From Lelliottia sp. WAP21 (lineage in GTDB: Bacteria > Pseudomonadota > Gammaproteobacteria > Enterobacterales > Enterobacteriaceae): DNA of 47,731 bases. The stretch is taken from positions 1 to 47,731 of the forward strand of contig NZ_JAIWPG020000020.1 in the NCBI RefSeq assembly GCF_020532665.2. Direction: 5' to 3'. The first letter of the stretch is position 1. The number at the start of each line of letters is the position of its first letter. Below the pieces are notes generated by a model. It saw only the letters and a list, made by a program, of their open reading frames with translations, ran no database searches and was not told the DNA's origin. The position numbers and the translations under genes are program-made. Below, in pieces: positions 1-7,277 of this stretch.

Positions 1-47
1 GTGATGGGCATGCAAGTTTAGGTTATCTAACCTGATGATATTTATAA

Positions 48-1343
48 TTAATAACCATCCGATCCCACGGCGTGGGGCATGGATGGGGCAAACTCACTCA
101 ATTTCTGGTTGAGGATGAGTACCTGGTCCTGGTTATTTTCAGCCATCCAGGATCCGTACACCCGGTAAACCATTTGCGCGTCGGTGTGGCCCATTTGCTT
201 CGCGATGAAGTTCGGGTTTGCACCGGCAGCTAACGACCAGCATGCATACGTGTGTCGGGACTGGTATGCTCTGCGATAGCGAATCCCGGCGCGTCGCATT
301 GCCGCTTCCCACGACTGGTTAATCGACCCCACTGCGTAATGATGCCCGGCACGGCCATTGCGTGATGCGATCTGCGGGTTGAACACGAACGTGCACGGAT
401 GCACATCAGTACGACCATACTCGCGCAGTTTCACCTCAACCTGATACTGCTTACCCAGGCGTGTTAGTTCTGCCTGGCTCTTCAGCACGTCGATCGCCGG
501 CTGAATGAGGTTGATGATGCGGTCCGTTCCGGCCTCCGTTTTCGGAAGGGTGAACTCCTTCGTTAACGTGTGGTTCCGGCGGATCATCATCGTACCCGCT
601 TTGAGGTCGATATCCTCCCAGGCCAGCGACACGAGCTCGCCGTGGCGTACCCCGGTGTACACGGCCAGCGACCACATATTTTTCAGCTGCTGGTGGGCGC
701 AGGCGTTAATCATCCTGACAAACTCGTCACGCGTCAGCGGGTCAGGTTCGCAGCGCGACCGCTTAAGCATGGCGATCCCGGTAAACGGGTTCACCCTGAC
801 ATACCCGCTGTCAGCAGCAAACTTAAACATCCCGCCCATTATCTTCATGTAGTTGTTGACCGTTCTGACCGAGCGGCCTTTAACCGGCGTTTTCTGCCCG
901 ATCTTCATGGTGTGATAACCGGTCAGCAATTCCTTTCTGATAAACAGCAGGTCTTCCTGCGTTACTGCAGATACCAGCCTGTCACCGCCGATTCTTGGCA
1001 CCATGTTGCGCGATATAGATGAATAGCGAGACATAGCGTTGGTGCTGATCTCCATGCGTTTCAATTCCAGCCACTTATTCGCCAGTTCCAGCACGGTGAT
1101 TTCCTTGCTCTCCACGCCAAACCTTTTCAGGTTAGGCGAGTCCGGGAATTGCGCTGCATAGTTGAAGTTGCCGGTCTTAATCGAAAAGCATACCGACGCG
1201 CGCAGCTCGCCAGCGACCTTTCTATTTTTTGGTGTATCCGGCACGCCGAGGCTTTCACGCACCCGGCTGCCTTTATAGATGAACCATATGCGGAGCGTAC
1301 CGCCATGGTTTTCCACGCCTGTTGGGTATGCTGACTTAGCCAT
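48..1343 (-). CDS. int: Phage integrase (tyrosine recombinase)
   Basis: This is a 431-residue site-specific recombinase that would catalyse integration and excision at att sites. The C-terminal catalytic domain shows the first arginine in TGVRHGE, the lysine in LPKTEAG, the second arginine in YQSRHTY, a GH box (QMGH) and the tyrosine nucleophile near VYRVYGSWM. The usual histidine three residues before the second arginine is replaced by tyrosine, which I remember as normal for one lambdoid subgroup. The N-terminal part resembles an arm-binding domain. AGGAGG lies just before the ATG. It is the leftmost gene, reads toward the left edge, and is followed upstream by excisionase, the usual int-xis order with attP beyond the int 3' end. 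Confidence 0.96.
   Translation of the reverse strand: MAKSAYPTGVENHGGTLRIWFIYKGSRVRESLGVPDTPKNRKVAGELRASVCFSIKTGNFNYAAQFPDSPNLKRFGVESKEITVLELANKWLELKRMEISTNAMSRYSSISRNMVPRIGGDRLVSAVTQEDLLFIRKELLTGYHTMKIGQKTPVKGRSVRTVNNYMKIMGGMFKFAADSGYVRVNPFTGIAMLKRSRCEPDPLTRDEFVRMINACAHQQLKNMWSLAVYTGVRHGELVSLAWEDIDLKAGTMMIRRNHTLTKEFTLPKTEAGTDRIINLIQPAIDVLKSQAELTRLGKQYQVEVKLREYGRTDVHPCTFVFNPQIASRNGRAGHHYAVGSINQSWEAAMRRAGIRYRRAYQSRHTYACWSLAAGANPNFIAKQMGHTDAQMVYRVYGSWMAENNQDQVLILNQKLSEFAPSMPHAVGSDGY
72..90 (+). repeat. Left copy of 19-bp near-direct repeat (possible att or arm site)
   Basis: GTGGGGCATGGATGGGGCA lies inside the 3' end of the integrase gene. A copy with two mismatches lies in the same orientation at 47595-47613. 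Each copy contains two TGGGGCA-like units 11 bases apart, which would suit arm-type integrase binding sites as much as a crossover core. No host sequence is available to decide. Confidence 0.35.
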
Positions 1344-1388
1344 TATTCCCTCCTGACGTCCAAGAGCCCGCTAAGCATAAACGGATCC

Positions 1389-1634
1389 TCATTGGCGCGC
1401 ACCTGGCTGTTTCTTTGACATGCTCTCAACCCACTGGTCGACAGCCTTGCGGTTGTACATGCATTCGCTGTTCTTCTTCGGTACGCCGTCCGGTGAGACG
1501 TGAAGGTATTCCCGGCCGACCATCCAGCATTTTTTGCGGGCCCGCTCGATAGTGCCCGGGCGAAGGCCGGTAATCTCGACGAGCTTTTCTTCGGTTACCC
1601 AGTCGTTGGGCACGATTAAGGTCATTTCGCTCAT
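1389..1634 (-). CDS. xis: Excisionase
   Basis: This is an 81-residue basic DNA-binding protein that would bend the att sites with integrase to favour excision. The body (WVTEEKLVEITGL...IERARKKCW...YNRKAVDQW) is a winged-helix/MerR-like excisionase fold, and the protein ends in KKQPGARQ. It lies 45 bases upstream of int on the same strand, the standard arrangement. Length and motif order match enterobacterial prophage excisionases that I recognise. The first in-frame ATG is used. Confidence 0.9.
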   Translation of the reverse strand: MSEMTLIVPNDWVTEEKLVEITGLRPGTIERARKKCWMVGREYLHVSPDGVPKKNSECMYNRKAVDQWVESMSKKQPGARQ

Positions 1635-1642
1635 GGTCGCTC

Positions 1643-1843
1643 CTATGACATCGTTTTATAAAACTGCGGCTGGTCTGGCGTGGCCGCGCGCAATTCGTAT
1701 TCGTAATGGATCTGATAAGTGCCGCCGTCCCATGCGACATAAACCCGCGCCTTATCGTTTTCAGGCTCCAGCAGGCTTTCGACTATCCCCGTCAGTCCGC
1801 CGGTCTTCTTCTGGACTAATGCGCCCACATTAAAAGCAGCCAT
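1643..1843 (-). CDS. Small hypothetical early protein
   Basis: This 66-residue protein (MAAFNVGALVQKKTGG...) has alternating hydrophobic and charged residues and a VQKKTGGLTGIVESL stretch that could form a small SH3/KOW-like barrel. That fold is a guess from residue pattern only. The start is fixed by GGAAGG a few bases before the ATG. It overlaps the 3' end of the small membrane protein gene upstream in a different frame. It is the last leftward gene before xis. Function unknown. Confidence 0.7.
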   Translation of the reverse strand: MAAFNVGALVQKKTGGLTGIVESLLEPENDKARVYVAWDGGTYQIHYEYELRAATPDQPQFYKTMS

Positions 1844-1932
1844 TGCACACCTTCCGGTTCGTGAAGAAATGAGATGAGAGCGACAAGGGCGATAAGCGCG
1901 CCTATGAACATAAGTACGGGGTTTGATTGCAT
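1816..1932 (-). CDS. 38-residue single-pass membrane protein
   Basis: A very short frame encodes MQSNPVLMFIGAL followed by a run of Ile, Ala, Leu and Val, then SFLHEP and a tryptophan-rich tail. One membrane segment spans about residues 7-23. GGGAG lies six bases before the ATG, a good ribosome site. Its 3' end overlaps the next gene, as in a translationally coupled operon. Function unknown. Small membrane peptides are common in this part of lambdoid left operons. Confidence 0.55.
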   Translation of the reverse strand: MQSNPVLMFIGALIALVALISFLHEPEGVQWLLLMWAH

Positions 1933-1952
1933 GGTGAACTCCCAAAAAGAAT

Positions 1953-1970
1953 GCCCTCACAGTGGAGGGC
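1953..1970 (-). terminator. Hairpin, possible weak terminator
   Basis: GCCCTC and GAGGGC form a perfect 6-bp stem with a 6-base loop. On the minus strand a CTTTTT run follows a few bases later rather than directly, so it may act as a weak terminator or only as an mRNA hairpin. Confidence 0.35.
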
Positions 1971-2035
1971 AAAAAGGGATGACGTTGCAGTGCTTTCGCA
2001 CCCAATAGCCAGCTCATAACTGGCTATCAGTTGCG

Positions 2036-2419
2036 TCATTCGAGTTTTTTCAGCAGCGAGAGGTAATCGACTACCACTGCGCCAAGTTTGGAATAATCGC
2101 CACCGGACGATTTCATAAATCCATCAATTAGTCCGTTTACTGTTTCGATCAATAATTCGCGCTTTTTATCCTCTTGCGTTTTCAGAGGTCGAAAACACTT
2201 GGAAGTGCAAACTCCTCCGACTTTACCGATTTCATCAACGAATGCAGCGAGCTCAATGCCTCGATCATCAGTGAAGTGAGCGTAAATTTTCACGACCGAG
2301 CCTTCCGGGTGTTTGATATGTAAATGTGGTGTGCTTGCTGCTATCTCGCATACTGTCCCGACTGGAGGCATTCCATTGCCATCCCAGTTTTGATTGTTGG
2401 TGCTGATAGTGAAATTCAT
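2036..2419 (-). CDS. Hypothetical phage protein with WDG-PPVG motif
   Basis: This 127-residue protein begins MNFTISTNNQNWDGNGMPPVG. The WDGxGxPPVG segment recurs near the start of many small enterophage proteins of unknown role, as I remember. The middle has VVKIYAHFTDD and CFRPLKTQED, and the C-terminus is a helical, leucine-rich tail (YLSLLKKLE). The ATG used is the one with GAGGAAG immediately upstream; an in-frame ATG further up lacks a ribosome site. No enzymatic motif is visible. Confidence 0.7.
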   Translation of the reverse strand: MNFTISTNNQNWDGNGMPPVGTVCEIAASTPHLHIKHPEGSVVKIYAHFTDDRGIELAAFVDEIGKVGGVCTSKCFRPLKTQEDKKRELLIETVNGLIDGFMKSSGGDYSKLGAVVVDYLSLLKKLE

Positions 2420-2458
2420 ATTCTTCCTCATGCCGCGCACCGAGCACGCAGCGTTAAA

Positions 2459-2800
2459 TTACTTGCGCCAGGCGAAGGCAATCGGCTCTGGCGTAATCCA
2501 CAAGTGGCGCATGTTCGCCACGTTCACCACATCAGAATCCCGCGGGTAAATCTCCACGGCATCACGATCGCCATAGCCCACGGCTGACTTTATCTCCTGC
2601 AACGCATCCCAACTGATGCCATCCTTCCACCGGCCAGAACTCCCAATGCTGGTGGTGTTCACCGTCAGGCGAATGACACCGTTGTCTCCCTGAAACTCCT
2701 GGACCAGAAAGTAAGAGTTAGCCCACACGTTGCTCCGCTTGGGGTCGTGGCATCGTACCGGCCACTGCGATTCCGGTACCGGCTTGAGTATTCCGATCAC
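2459..2800 (-). CDS. Hypothetical phage protein (DUF7694-like)
   Basis: This 113-residue protein has the segment RLTVNTT...WKDGISWDALQEIKSAVGYGDRDAVEIYPRD and ends in VNVANMRHLW plus a short tail. This pattern is shared by a common family of small enterophage early proteins that I associate with DUF7694. No catalytic residues can be assigned. Its 5' end overlaps the next upstream gene by 83 bases in another frame. Confidence 0.7.
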   Translation of the reverse strand: MIGILKPVPESQWPVRCHDPKRSNVWANSYFLVQEFQGDNGVIRLTVNTTSIGSSGRWKDGISWDALQEIKSAVGYGDRDAVEIYPRDSDVVNVANMRHLWITPEPIAFAWRK

Positions 2801-3032
2801 GTCTCATGCTCCTTAATTTTTCGATGTGCTCTGCTGTTTCGATTTCTTCGGCGATCCGCTCGGCCTGTGCTTTGGTCAGCGGCTCGAATTCGTGCTGAAA
2901 GCGGCCCATACTGGCTATGCAGGTGCGACCGTTGCGGATGTAGTGGATTACTTCGTGGGTAGCGCGGAGGATTTTGCAGGGCGCGCCGTGTGGATCGGCG
3001 TACCAGGTATTAGGCTGGATTATCCTGAACAT
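2718..3032 (-). CDS. DUF4222-like phage protein
   Basis: This is a 104-residue protein. Residues 9-50 (TWYADPHGAPCKIL...VIHYIRNGRTCIASMGRF) resemble the small DUF4222 domain found in enterobacterial prophages, which looks like a minimal beta barrel. The C-terminal half is charged and helical. The start overlaps the end of the ninX-like gene and its 3' end overlaps the next gene by 83 bases, so the tail may be less constrained. Role unknown. Confidence 0.6.
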   Translation of the reverse strand: MFRIIQPNTWYADPHGAPCKILRATHEVIHYIRNGRTCIASMGRFQHEFEPLTKAQAERIAEEIETAEHIEKLRSMRRDRNTQAGTGIAVAGTMPRPQAEQRVG

Positions 3033-3381
3033 TGGCTGACTCCTGCATTTGGAGATAGACCATCATGGCAGCACGTAAAGAGTTTTGATGTATGGCTCGC
3101 TTAGAGCGGCAGTCCGCTACACCGCGAGCACCCCATTCATCCACTTCAAGGTTGATGATGCTTATTCTGTTCTCAACGATAATCGGCCATGCGGCAGCCG
3201 CATCGTTGCAGTAGTCGGGAAGCGGTGATAGCGGGTTGAGCGAAGCATCCGCGTTACCGTAAAACCATGAGTCACTTTTATTTCCCGCAGTTCCCGGCCT
3301 GCATGACCAGAGCCCTTTGAAAACGACATCGCCGACCAATTTGTTAATCTCAAAATCGCTTAGCTTGCTGTAATCCATCAC
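3010..3381 (-). CDS. NinX-like phage protein (DUF2591)
   Basis: This 123-residue protein begins MDYSKLSDFEINKLVGD, has AAAWPIIVENRISI in the middle, and ends with a LRAAMMVYLQMQE helix. This order (YSxLSDFEIN, then WPIIxExxISI, then LRAAMxVxL) matches the NinX/DUF2591 family of lambdoid phages. The function of the family is not known. Two adjacent Met codons make the start uncertain by one codon. It overlaps its upstream neighbour by four bases. Confidence 0.8.
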   Translation of the reverse strand: MMDYSKLSDFEINKLVGDVVFKGLWSCRPGTAGNKSDSWFYGNADASLNPLSPLPDYCNDAAAAWPIIVENRISIINLEVDEWGARGVADCRSKRAIHQNSLRAAMMVYLQMQESANVQDNPA

Positions 3382-3596
3382 ATCCCCCTCTGTTTATTCT
3401 TCAGCTCGATGACGGATTGGCACTCTGCACACGTCTGGCAGCCAGGAACGGCAGCGCGCCGCGGCGCCGGGATATCCTCTCCGCATTCACTACAATGCTC
3501 AGCTGATACGGCGTTGCGGTCGATCCGGTGAGCGGAAAGGGCAGCGTTACGCTGAAGCTCTTCAATCTCTGCTGCGGTATCGATGATGTCGGCCAT
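3378..3596 (-). CDS. TraR/DksA-type zinc finger protein
   Basis: This is a 72-residue protein with an N-terminal helix (residues 5-25) and a four-cysteine zinc finger, CSECGEDIP then CQTCAEC, as in TraR and short DksA relatives. TraR binds the secondary channel of RNA polymerase and mimics DksA with ppGpp. Phage members are thought to shift host transcription, though the finger alone does not prove that here. The ATG five bases after AAGGAG is taken as the start. Confidence 0.82.
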   Translation of the reverse strand: MADIIDTAAEIEELQRNAALSAHRIDRNAVSAEHCSECGEDIPAPRRAAVPGCQTCAECQSVIELKNKQRGM

Positions 3597-3598
3597 GG

Positions 3599-3868
3599 TC
3601 ACTCCTTACCGAGGGCTTTGTGGATGGCCGCGCGGGCTTTGTTGATTACGCCGTACCATTCCGGGTATGTAACGTTTCGACCTTCTGCCATTGCTTTTTC
3701 GGTTAGCTGTAATGCTTCCAGTAATTCCGGTGCGGCGGCCATGAGCGCGCCGTTCTCGTCTTCGGAGCCATTAATCAATAACTCAGCGAGAAGGCCACTA
3801 TCGCCGCGAATTGTTCCTGTCTCTTTGCTATATGACCAATTACCTTTAGTGCCTTTAAAATCTTCCAT
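3599..3868 (-). CDS. Hypothetical phage protein
   Basis: This 89-residue protein begins MEDFKGTKGNWSYSKETG and has AELLINGSEDENGALMAAAPELLEAL in the middle. The GxW start and the MAAAPELLEAL helix recur in a widespread family of small early phage proteins of unknown function. The start is the ATG preceded by GGAG. It lies between a 29-residue hydrophobic frame and the zinc finger gene, tightly packed. Confidence 0.72.
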   Translation of the reverse strand: MEDFKGTKGNWSYSKETGTIRGDSGLLAELLINGSEDENGALMAAAPELLEALQLTEKAMAEGRNVTYPEWYGVINKARAAIHKALGKE

Positions 3869-3870
3869 AG

Positions 3871-3960
3871 TCACTCCGCGAACTGTCGGTTAATACGGTT
3901 GAAGATGAACGCCAGCAATAAAAAAGGCCGCGATAGCGACCTGGTGATTAGTGCTTTCAT
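3871..3960 (-). CDS. 29-residue hydrophobic peptide
   Basis: A tiny frame starts with ATG overlapping the stop of the second (overlapping) methyltransferase-region frame as ATGA, and ends three bases before the next gene's ATG. It encodes MKALITRSLSRPF, a short hydrophobic run (LLLAFIF) and a polar tail. The tight coupling supports translation, but the length makes it tentative. Function unknown. Confidence 0.4.
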   Translation of the reverse strand: MKALITRSLSRPFLLLAFIFNRINRQFAE

Positions 3961-4700
3961 GCTGCGTCCTCAATTTTGTTTAAGAATGGAGAATGCTGCC
4001 GCTGCCACTCTTGGAACTTGTCCATTTCCAAGGGCTTTAACTCTGTCCACCCGATGGGCCAGCCCATGAACCACTCGACCCATTCCGGGTTCAACTGTCC
4101 ATTCTGGTGTGGCTCCGACCCATCCGGCAACGGACGCATCTTTATCGCACTGGGCAGGTCCGGAGTTCTGCGTAAGCGCTCGCTCGGACAGTCTCCTCGG
4201 ATCGTTGCCTTCGCTGTAGGCCACAATCCACATCCTGTCTCTTTCATGGGGCGCTCCGCAGTTCGATGCTGAAAGACGGAACCACTCGCAGCCATACCCC
4301 ATTTCGGTAAGGTCACCAATGACCACAGCAAGACCTTTTCCTCTGAGTCGCGGAGAGTTTTCCACGCAGACAAACGCAGGTCGTATCTCACTGACGATTC
4401 TCGCCATTTCTGCCCACAGTCCGGAACGGAGACCATTGATGCCGGCACCATGACCATTTGCGCTAATGTCCTGACACGGAAATCCGCCTGAAACGACATC
4501 AACAATTCCTTGCCACGGCTTTCCGTCAAAACTGCACACGTCAGACCAAATCGGGAAAGGTCGGAGAATTCCATCATTTTGTCGTTGCGCGAGAACTTGT
4601 GCGGCGTAGGCATCACGTTCAACTGCGCAAACTGTTCGCCAGCCAAGGAGGTGTCCACCGAGTATTCCTCCGCCAGCACCTGCGAAAAGAGCCAGCTCAT
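3957..4700 (-). CDS. Full-length overlapping frame in the methyltransferase gene (MSWLFSQ-type phage protein)
   Basis: A 247-codon frame covers the cytosine methyltransferase gene almost end to end, shifted by one base. Its ATG lies four bases after the methyltransferase ATG, and GGAGG sits at eight bases, a better spacing than for the other start. It begins MSWLFSQVLAEEYSVDTS and ends with NPEWVEWFMGWPIGWTELKP and a QEWQRQH tail. From memory, both ends recur in prophage proteins annotated as hypothetical or DNA methylase. Its stop overlaps the next small frame as ATGA. Either it is an overprinted second gene or the resemblance reflects database translations of the same DNA. No catalytic motif is seen. 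Confidence 0.45.
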   Translation of the reverse strand: MSWLFSQVLAEEYSVDTSLAGEQFAQLNVMPTPHKFSRNDKMMEFSDLSRFGLTCAVLTESRGKELLMSFQADFRVRTLAQMVMVPASMVSVPDCGQKWRESSVRYDLRLSAWKTLRDSEEKVLLWSLVTLPKWGMAASGSVFQHRTAERPMKETGCGLWPTAKATIRGDCPSERLRRTPDLPSAIKMRPLPDGSEPHQNGQLNPEWVEWFMGWPIGWTELKPLEMDKFQEWQRQHSPFLNKIEDAA

Positions 4701-4704
4701 TCAT
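3970..4704 (-). CDS. C5 cytosine DNA methyltransferase
   Basis: This 244-residue enzyme would transfer a methyl group from SAM to C5 of cytosine. Motif I is LALFAGAGGGILGG, motif IV has the catalytic cysteine in GGFPCQDIS (near residue 75), motif VI is CVENSPRL, motif VIII is APHERDRMWIVA, and motif IX is RVKALGNGQVPRVA. The target-recognition region is very short, so the enzyme is compact beside the more than 300 residues of typical restriction-linked enzymes. Its ATG overlaps the stop of the adenine methyltransferase upstream (ATGA). No cognate endonuclease is nearby, so protection against host restriction or marking of phage DNA is the likely role. Confidence 0.93.
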   Translation of the reverse strand: MNELALFAGAGGGILGGHLLGWRTVCAVERDAYAAQVLAQRQNDGILRPFPIWSDVCSFDGKPWQGIVDVVSGGFPCQDISANGHGAGINGLRSGLWAEMARIVSEIRPAFVCVENSPRLRGKGLAVVIGDLTEMGYGCEWFRLSASNCGAPHERDRMWIVAYSEGNDPRRLSERALTQNSGPAQCDKDASVAGWVGATPEWTVEPGMGRVVHGLAHRVDRVKALGNGQVPRVAAAAFSILKQN

Positions 4705-5360
4705 GCCACCTCCATTTTTAAAACTTCAATTGCACAGCCGGGTAACAATTCAACCGCGGCGGTGGCGCACTGGTTTCCCCAGTGATGCCAGCCTGGCGCT
4801 GCGCTGCGGCTAAACAACTCAATGCGCGGCACATCGCCGTAAAGCAACTCCAGCCGGTGGCGCACTTCCCACGGCTTTTCGCTGTGCGCACCGAGCGGGC
4901 TGTATACCACTTGCTTAATCCCGGCGTGCTTTCGTTCCAGCCCGGAGCCGCGGGTGGCAATCAGCAGGTCTTCTGTATTGGCCCGGGTATGGTTGCCGCC
5001 ATTCATTCGTGTCTCTGCATTCAGCAGATTGAGGAAGTCGTAAAAATCAGTGACCTCACCCTCGGCCAGCGCCTTGTTGATGCGCAGCTCGGCATTCTGA
5101 TTCAGCTTCACCCAGGTAAAGCCCTTCATCGTGCGAACTGTGAAGCCCCATGCCTCGGCCAGTTCGATAGCCTCCTGGTTATGCGTGCCGGTGTACCACA
5201 TCGCCAGCACCGCGTTTTCGGCTGCAAGTTCCCACACTGGTAGGCGTTTGATGTCGATTAACTTCATGGTGGAGTAGTGGTCGGCAGCGGCGCCGTTGCT
5301 GATGGTGTTGCCGTAGGACCAGGGCGGATCAGCGTAGATAAGAGCGTATTTTTCGGTCAT
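4701..5360 (-). CDS. MT-A70 family N6-adenine methyltransferase
   Basis: This 219-residue protein has the catalytic DPPW motif at residues 11-14 (ADPPWSYGN), followed by VLAMWYTGTHN, a GFTWVKLN strand and an RANTEDLLIATRG segment, the order seen in phage members of the MT-A70 group. It should methylate N6 of adenine in DNA. It is translationally coupled to the C5 methyltransferase downstream and overlaps the HTH/zinc protein upstream by four bases, so two base-modifying enzymes are made together. No restriction endonuclease is nearby. Confidence 0.9.
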   Translation of the reverse strand: MTEKYALIYADPPWSYGNTISNGAAADHYSTMKLIDIKRLPVWELAAENAVLAMWYTGTHNQEAIELAEAWGFTVRTMKGFTWVKLNQNAELRINKALAEGEVTDFYDFLNLLNAETRMNGGNHTRANTEDLLIATRGSGLERKHAGIKQVVYSPLGAHSEKPWEVRHRLELLYGDVPRIELFSRSAAPGWHHWGNQCATAAVELLPGCAIEVLKMEVA

Positions 5361-5821
5361 GCCGCCTCCCGTCTGCGTGCCAGCAACGGCCCGTCGTGTC
5401 CTGCGTGAAAGCTTTCAACCATCGCCCGGCAACACGCTGGACAGCAGCTATAAGTCCTTTGCGGCTCTCCGTCGAATTTCCAGTATGCGGAGCGCATAGA
5501 CGCTGAAAACGTGTCGCATAAATCGCAATGAAAGGACCCTGTTCCCAGAACTTTCACCAGCTGAGGTACAGAGAGTTCGAATTTACTGGCGATATCCGCA
5601 TGCTCAAGCCCTGCATCCAGCAGGGCTTCTATCAGTTGCAGATCGTTGATGGTTAATTTCCCACAACGGTAAAGCCCCATACTGCTGGCCTTCATCTGAA
5701 TAGATGCTTTGGTACGTTGTAACTTTTCGCACAGCTCATCCATGTCCAGGTACAGATAAGTTTTGGACAAAAAAATGGCCTGAGATTCAGGCCAGGGCAT
5801 TGAGTGCATCTGCATAGTCAT
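5357..5821 (-). CDS. Putative helix-turn-helix and zinc-ribbon protein
   Basis: This is a 154-residue protein. Residues 30-95 look like two DNA-binding-type helical units (LCEKLQRTKASIQMKASSMG and HADIASKFELSVPQLVKVLG). The C-terminal third has CDLC and CCPACC, a likely zinc ribbon. This suggests a nucleic-acid-binding regulator, but I do not recognise a named family. The start is the first of three nearby ATG codons, placed by GGGAG about seven bases upstream. It lies between the DndB-like gene and the methyltransferases and overlaps the latter by four bases. Confidence 0.6.
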   Translation of the reverse strand: MTMQMHSMPWPESQAIFLSKTYLYLDMDELCEKLQRTKASIQMKASSMGLYRCGKLTINDLQLIEALLDAGLEHADIASKFELSVPQLVKVLGTGSFHCDLCDTFSASMRSAYWKFDGEPQRTYSCCPACCRAMVESFHAGHDGPLLARRREAA

Positions 5822-5823
5822 AA

Positions 5824-6885
5824 TTATTCTCCCAGGCTTTTTGCCAGGATAATTTGGACGAGCCGCTCAGCAGCCGATTTCTGCGCTGGAACGGAGGCAA
5901 TGATCGTTGGCCGGTCTTTTTCGGTGTTGACGCAGACACCACCCCATCGAGAAATCAGGAAGAAATCTTCCATCTCTGAGGAGCCTGCATTGCTTGCCAA
6001 CTCATCAATCATCTGGACGATATCTCCGATTGGATGATCCGCCATGAGTCGCTGAACGGCATATCCGAAGGCATTAATCATCACCGCGTGAAACTGTATG
6101 TAGTCGCGCTTGTAGTCCGCCTGGCTGGTGCCGTGGCGAATTGCCTCGATCTGCGTAAGGGACAGCCATGCTTCCCAGATGGATTCGATATCGCCCATTT
6201 CCAGTGGCCTACTTCCTGCGCTGGCAAACTTGGCCGTCGCGTCGATCAGCGCCTTGAAGCTCACCCACAACTTACTTTTCGCAGGAACGACGTTGTGCTC
6301 AAAGTCTGTAACTTCTGCGAAGGTGTCATGCTGAGACAGAAACGTCACCATCCCCTGGGCGACATCGTTGCGCCCGTCATAAGCCATGTTGATCGCAGCT
6401 GATGGTTTGGAGACGTTGTTGTTAATATCAGAGAAGAACTGCTGGCGTGCCTTCAGCGGGAGATCGTGCGTCAACATCAGCGGTATGCTGATCGGCTCGC
6501 CATAAGTTCGGCAGAACTCCGCTAACCCTGCAGCGCGGTGCTGGCCGTCGAACAGTTTGATCACAGCATCCATCGGGAAGCGTGCGACACCCATATTCGT
6601 ATTGCCGAACTCTTCAAACTCGATAACCGAGTCGCAGTTTCCGACCAGGGGCGGGATGATGAAGGGCTCTTTATTTGTGTAGGCATTGACGAGGTACTGG
6701 TAAAACTTCTTCACGCGAGCCTGGTTAATTTCGCGTTGCGAACGCTCGAGCGTAGTGCCGTGATTGTCAGACGCAAGAATGCGGGTCAATGCTCGGGCAG
6801 GGGCCGTAATCATGTAAGTTATCGTACTGCCCTGAGCGCCTCGGGACGCCGGGAATTCAAAGAAATAATCGCCTACTTTGCTCAT
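5824..6885 (-). CDS. DndB-like DGQHR-domain protein
   Basis: This 353-residue protein carries the signature LFDGQHRAAG at about residues 110-118, preceded by RSQREINQARVKKFYQYL and followed by FFSDINNNVSKPS. These mark the DndB/DGQHR family. DndB regulates phosphorothioate DNA modification, and DGQHR proteins also occur in 7-deazaguanine DNA-modification clusters. No DndA, C, D or E homologue and no deazaguanine-pathway gene is present, so it acts alone here or on host systems. It lies upstream of two DNA methyltransferases in one operon, consistent with DNA marking or anti-restriction. Length is close to that of cellular DndB. Confidence 0.82.
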   Translation of the reverse strand: MSKVGDYFFEFPASRGAQGSTITYMITAPARALTRILASDNHGTTLERSQREINQARVKKFYQYLVNAYTNKEPFIIPPLVGNCDSVIEFEEFGNTNMGVARFPMDAVIKLFDGQHRAAGLAEFCRTYGEPISIPLMLTHDLPLKARQQFFSDINNNVSKPSAAINMAYDGRNDVAQGMVTFLSQHDTFAEVTDFEHNVVPAKSKLWVSFKALIDATAKFASAGSRPLEMGDIESIWEAWLSLTQIEAIRHGTSQADYKRDYIQFHAVMINAFGYAVQRLMADHPIGDIVQMIDELASNAGSSEMEDFFLISRWGGVCVNTEKDRPTIIASVPAQKSAAERLVQIILAKSLGE

Positions 6886-7034
6886 GCTGCCTCCTGCCTT
6901 TCCCGATATTCCTCAGCAAGCCGCTGCGCCTTTAATGGATTGCTGACCACTTCACCCCATGGCATTAGCCAGCCGTTACCAATGAAGGGAAGGCACAGTG
7001 TGCCAATCCTGATGTCGTCGTGAGCGTGAGTCAT
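6882..7034 (-). CDS. 50-residue hypothetical protein
   Basis: A small frame encodes MTHAHDDIRIGTLCLPF, a GNGWLMPWGEVVSNPLKAQRLAEEY segment and a charged tail. Its ATG overlaps the upstream stop (TAATG) and its TGA overlaps the DndB-like start (ATGA), so it is coupled on both sides and very probably translated. Similar short proteins with MPWGxxxxNPxxAxRLAEEY occur in enterophages, as I recall. Function unknown. Confidence 0.7.
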   Translation of the reverse strand: MTHAHDDIRIGTLCLPFIGNGWLMPWGEVVSNPLKAQRLAEEYRERQEAA

Positions 7035-7255
7035 TAGTCACTCCTTGAAGCACCGCCGAGACCTTTGCGGTTGTCGTTCAGATATGGATCACATGGCCTG
7101 TACGTCGATGGTTTTGACGGTGATGTGTCGCTCTCACGCTCCTCACGAATGATTTGGTAAAGCTCTTTGCGATCGGCGCGTTCTTGCGGGGTAAGCTTCC
7201 GGTCAGGGATTGGCCGGAGAAGATGTTTTCGATACTCGGGGGTAAATTTGCACAT
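7034..7255 (-). CDS. Hypothetical basic protein
   Basis: This is a 73-residue, charged, probably helical protein (residues 10-40 rich in Arg, Lys and Glu: RKLTPQERADRKELYQIIREE) with a polar, proline-containing tail. No domain recognised. Its stop overlaps the next start, and it lies downstream of the exonuclease gene in the same operon. Confidence 0.6.
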   Translation of the reverse strand: MCKFTPEYRKHLLRPIPDRKLTPQERADRKELYQIIREERESDTSPSKPSTYRPCDPYLNDNRKGLGGASRSD

Positions 7256-7277
7256 GGCTATGTCCTGACCGGATTGA

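Noticed and set aside
51..59. ATAACCATC shared with 47667-47675 as an att core
   Set aside because: Nine bases is too short to separate from chance over a window this size, and the left copy touches the int stop codon.
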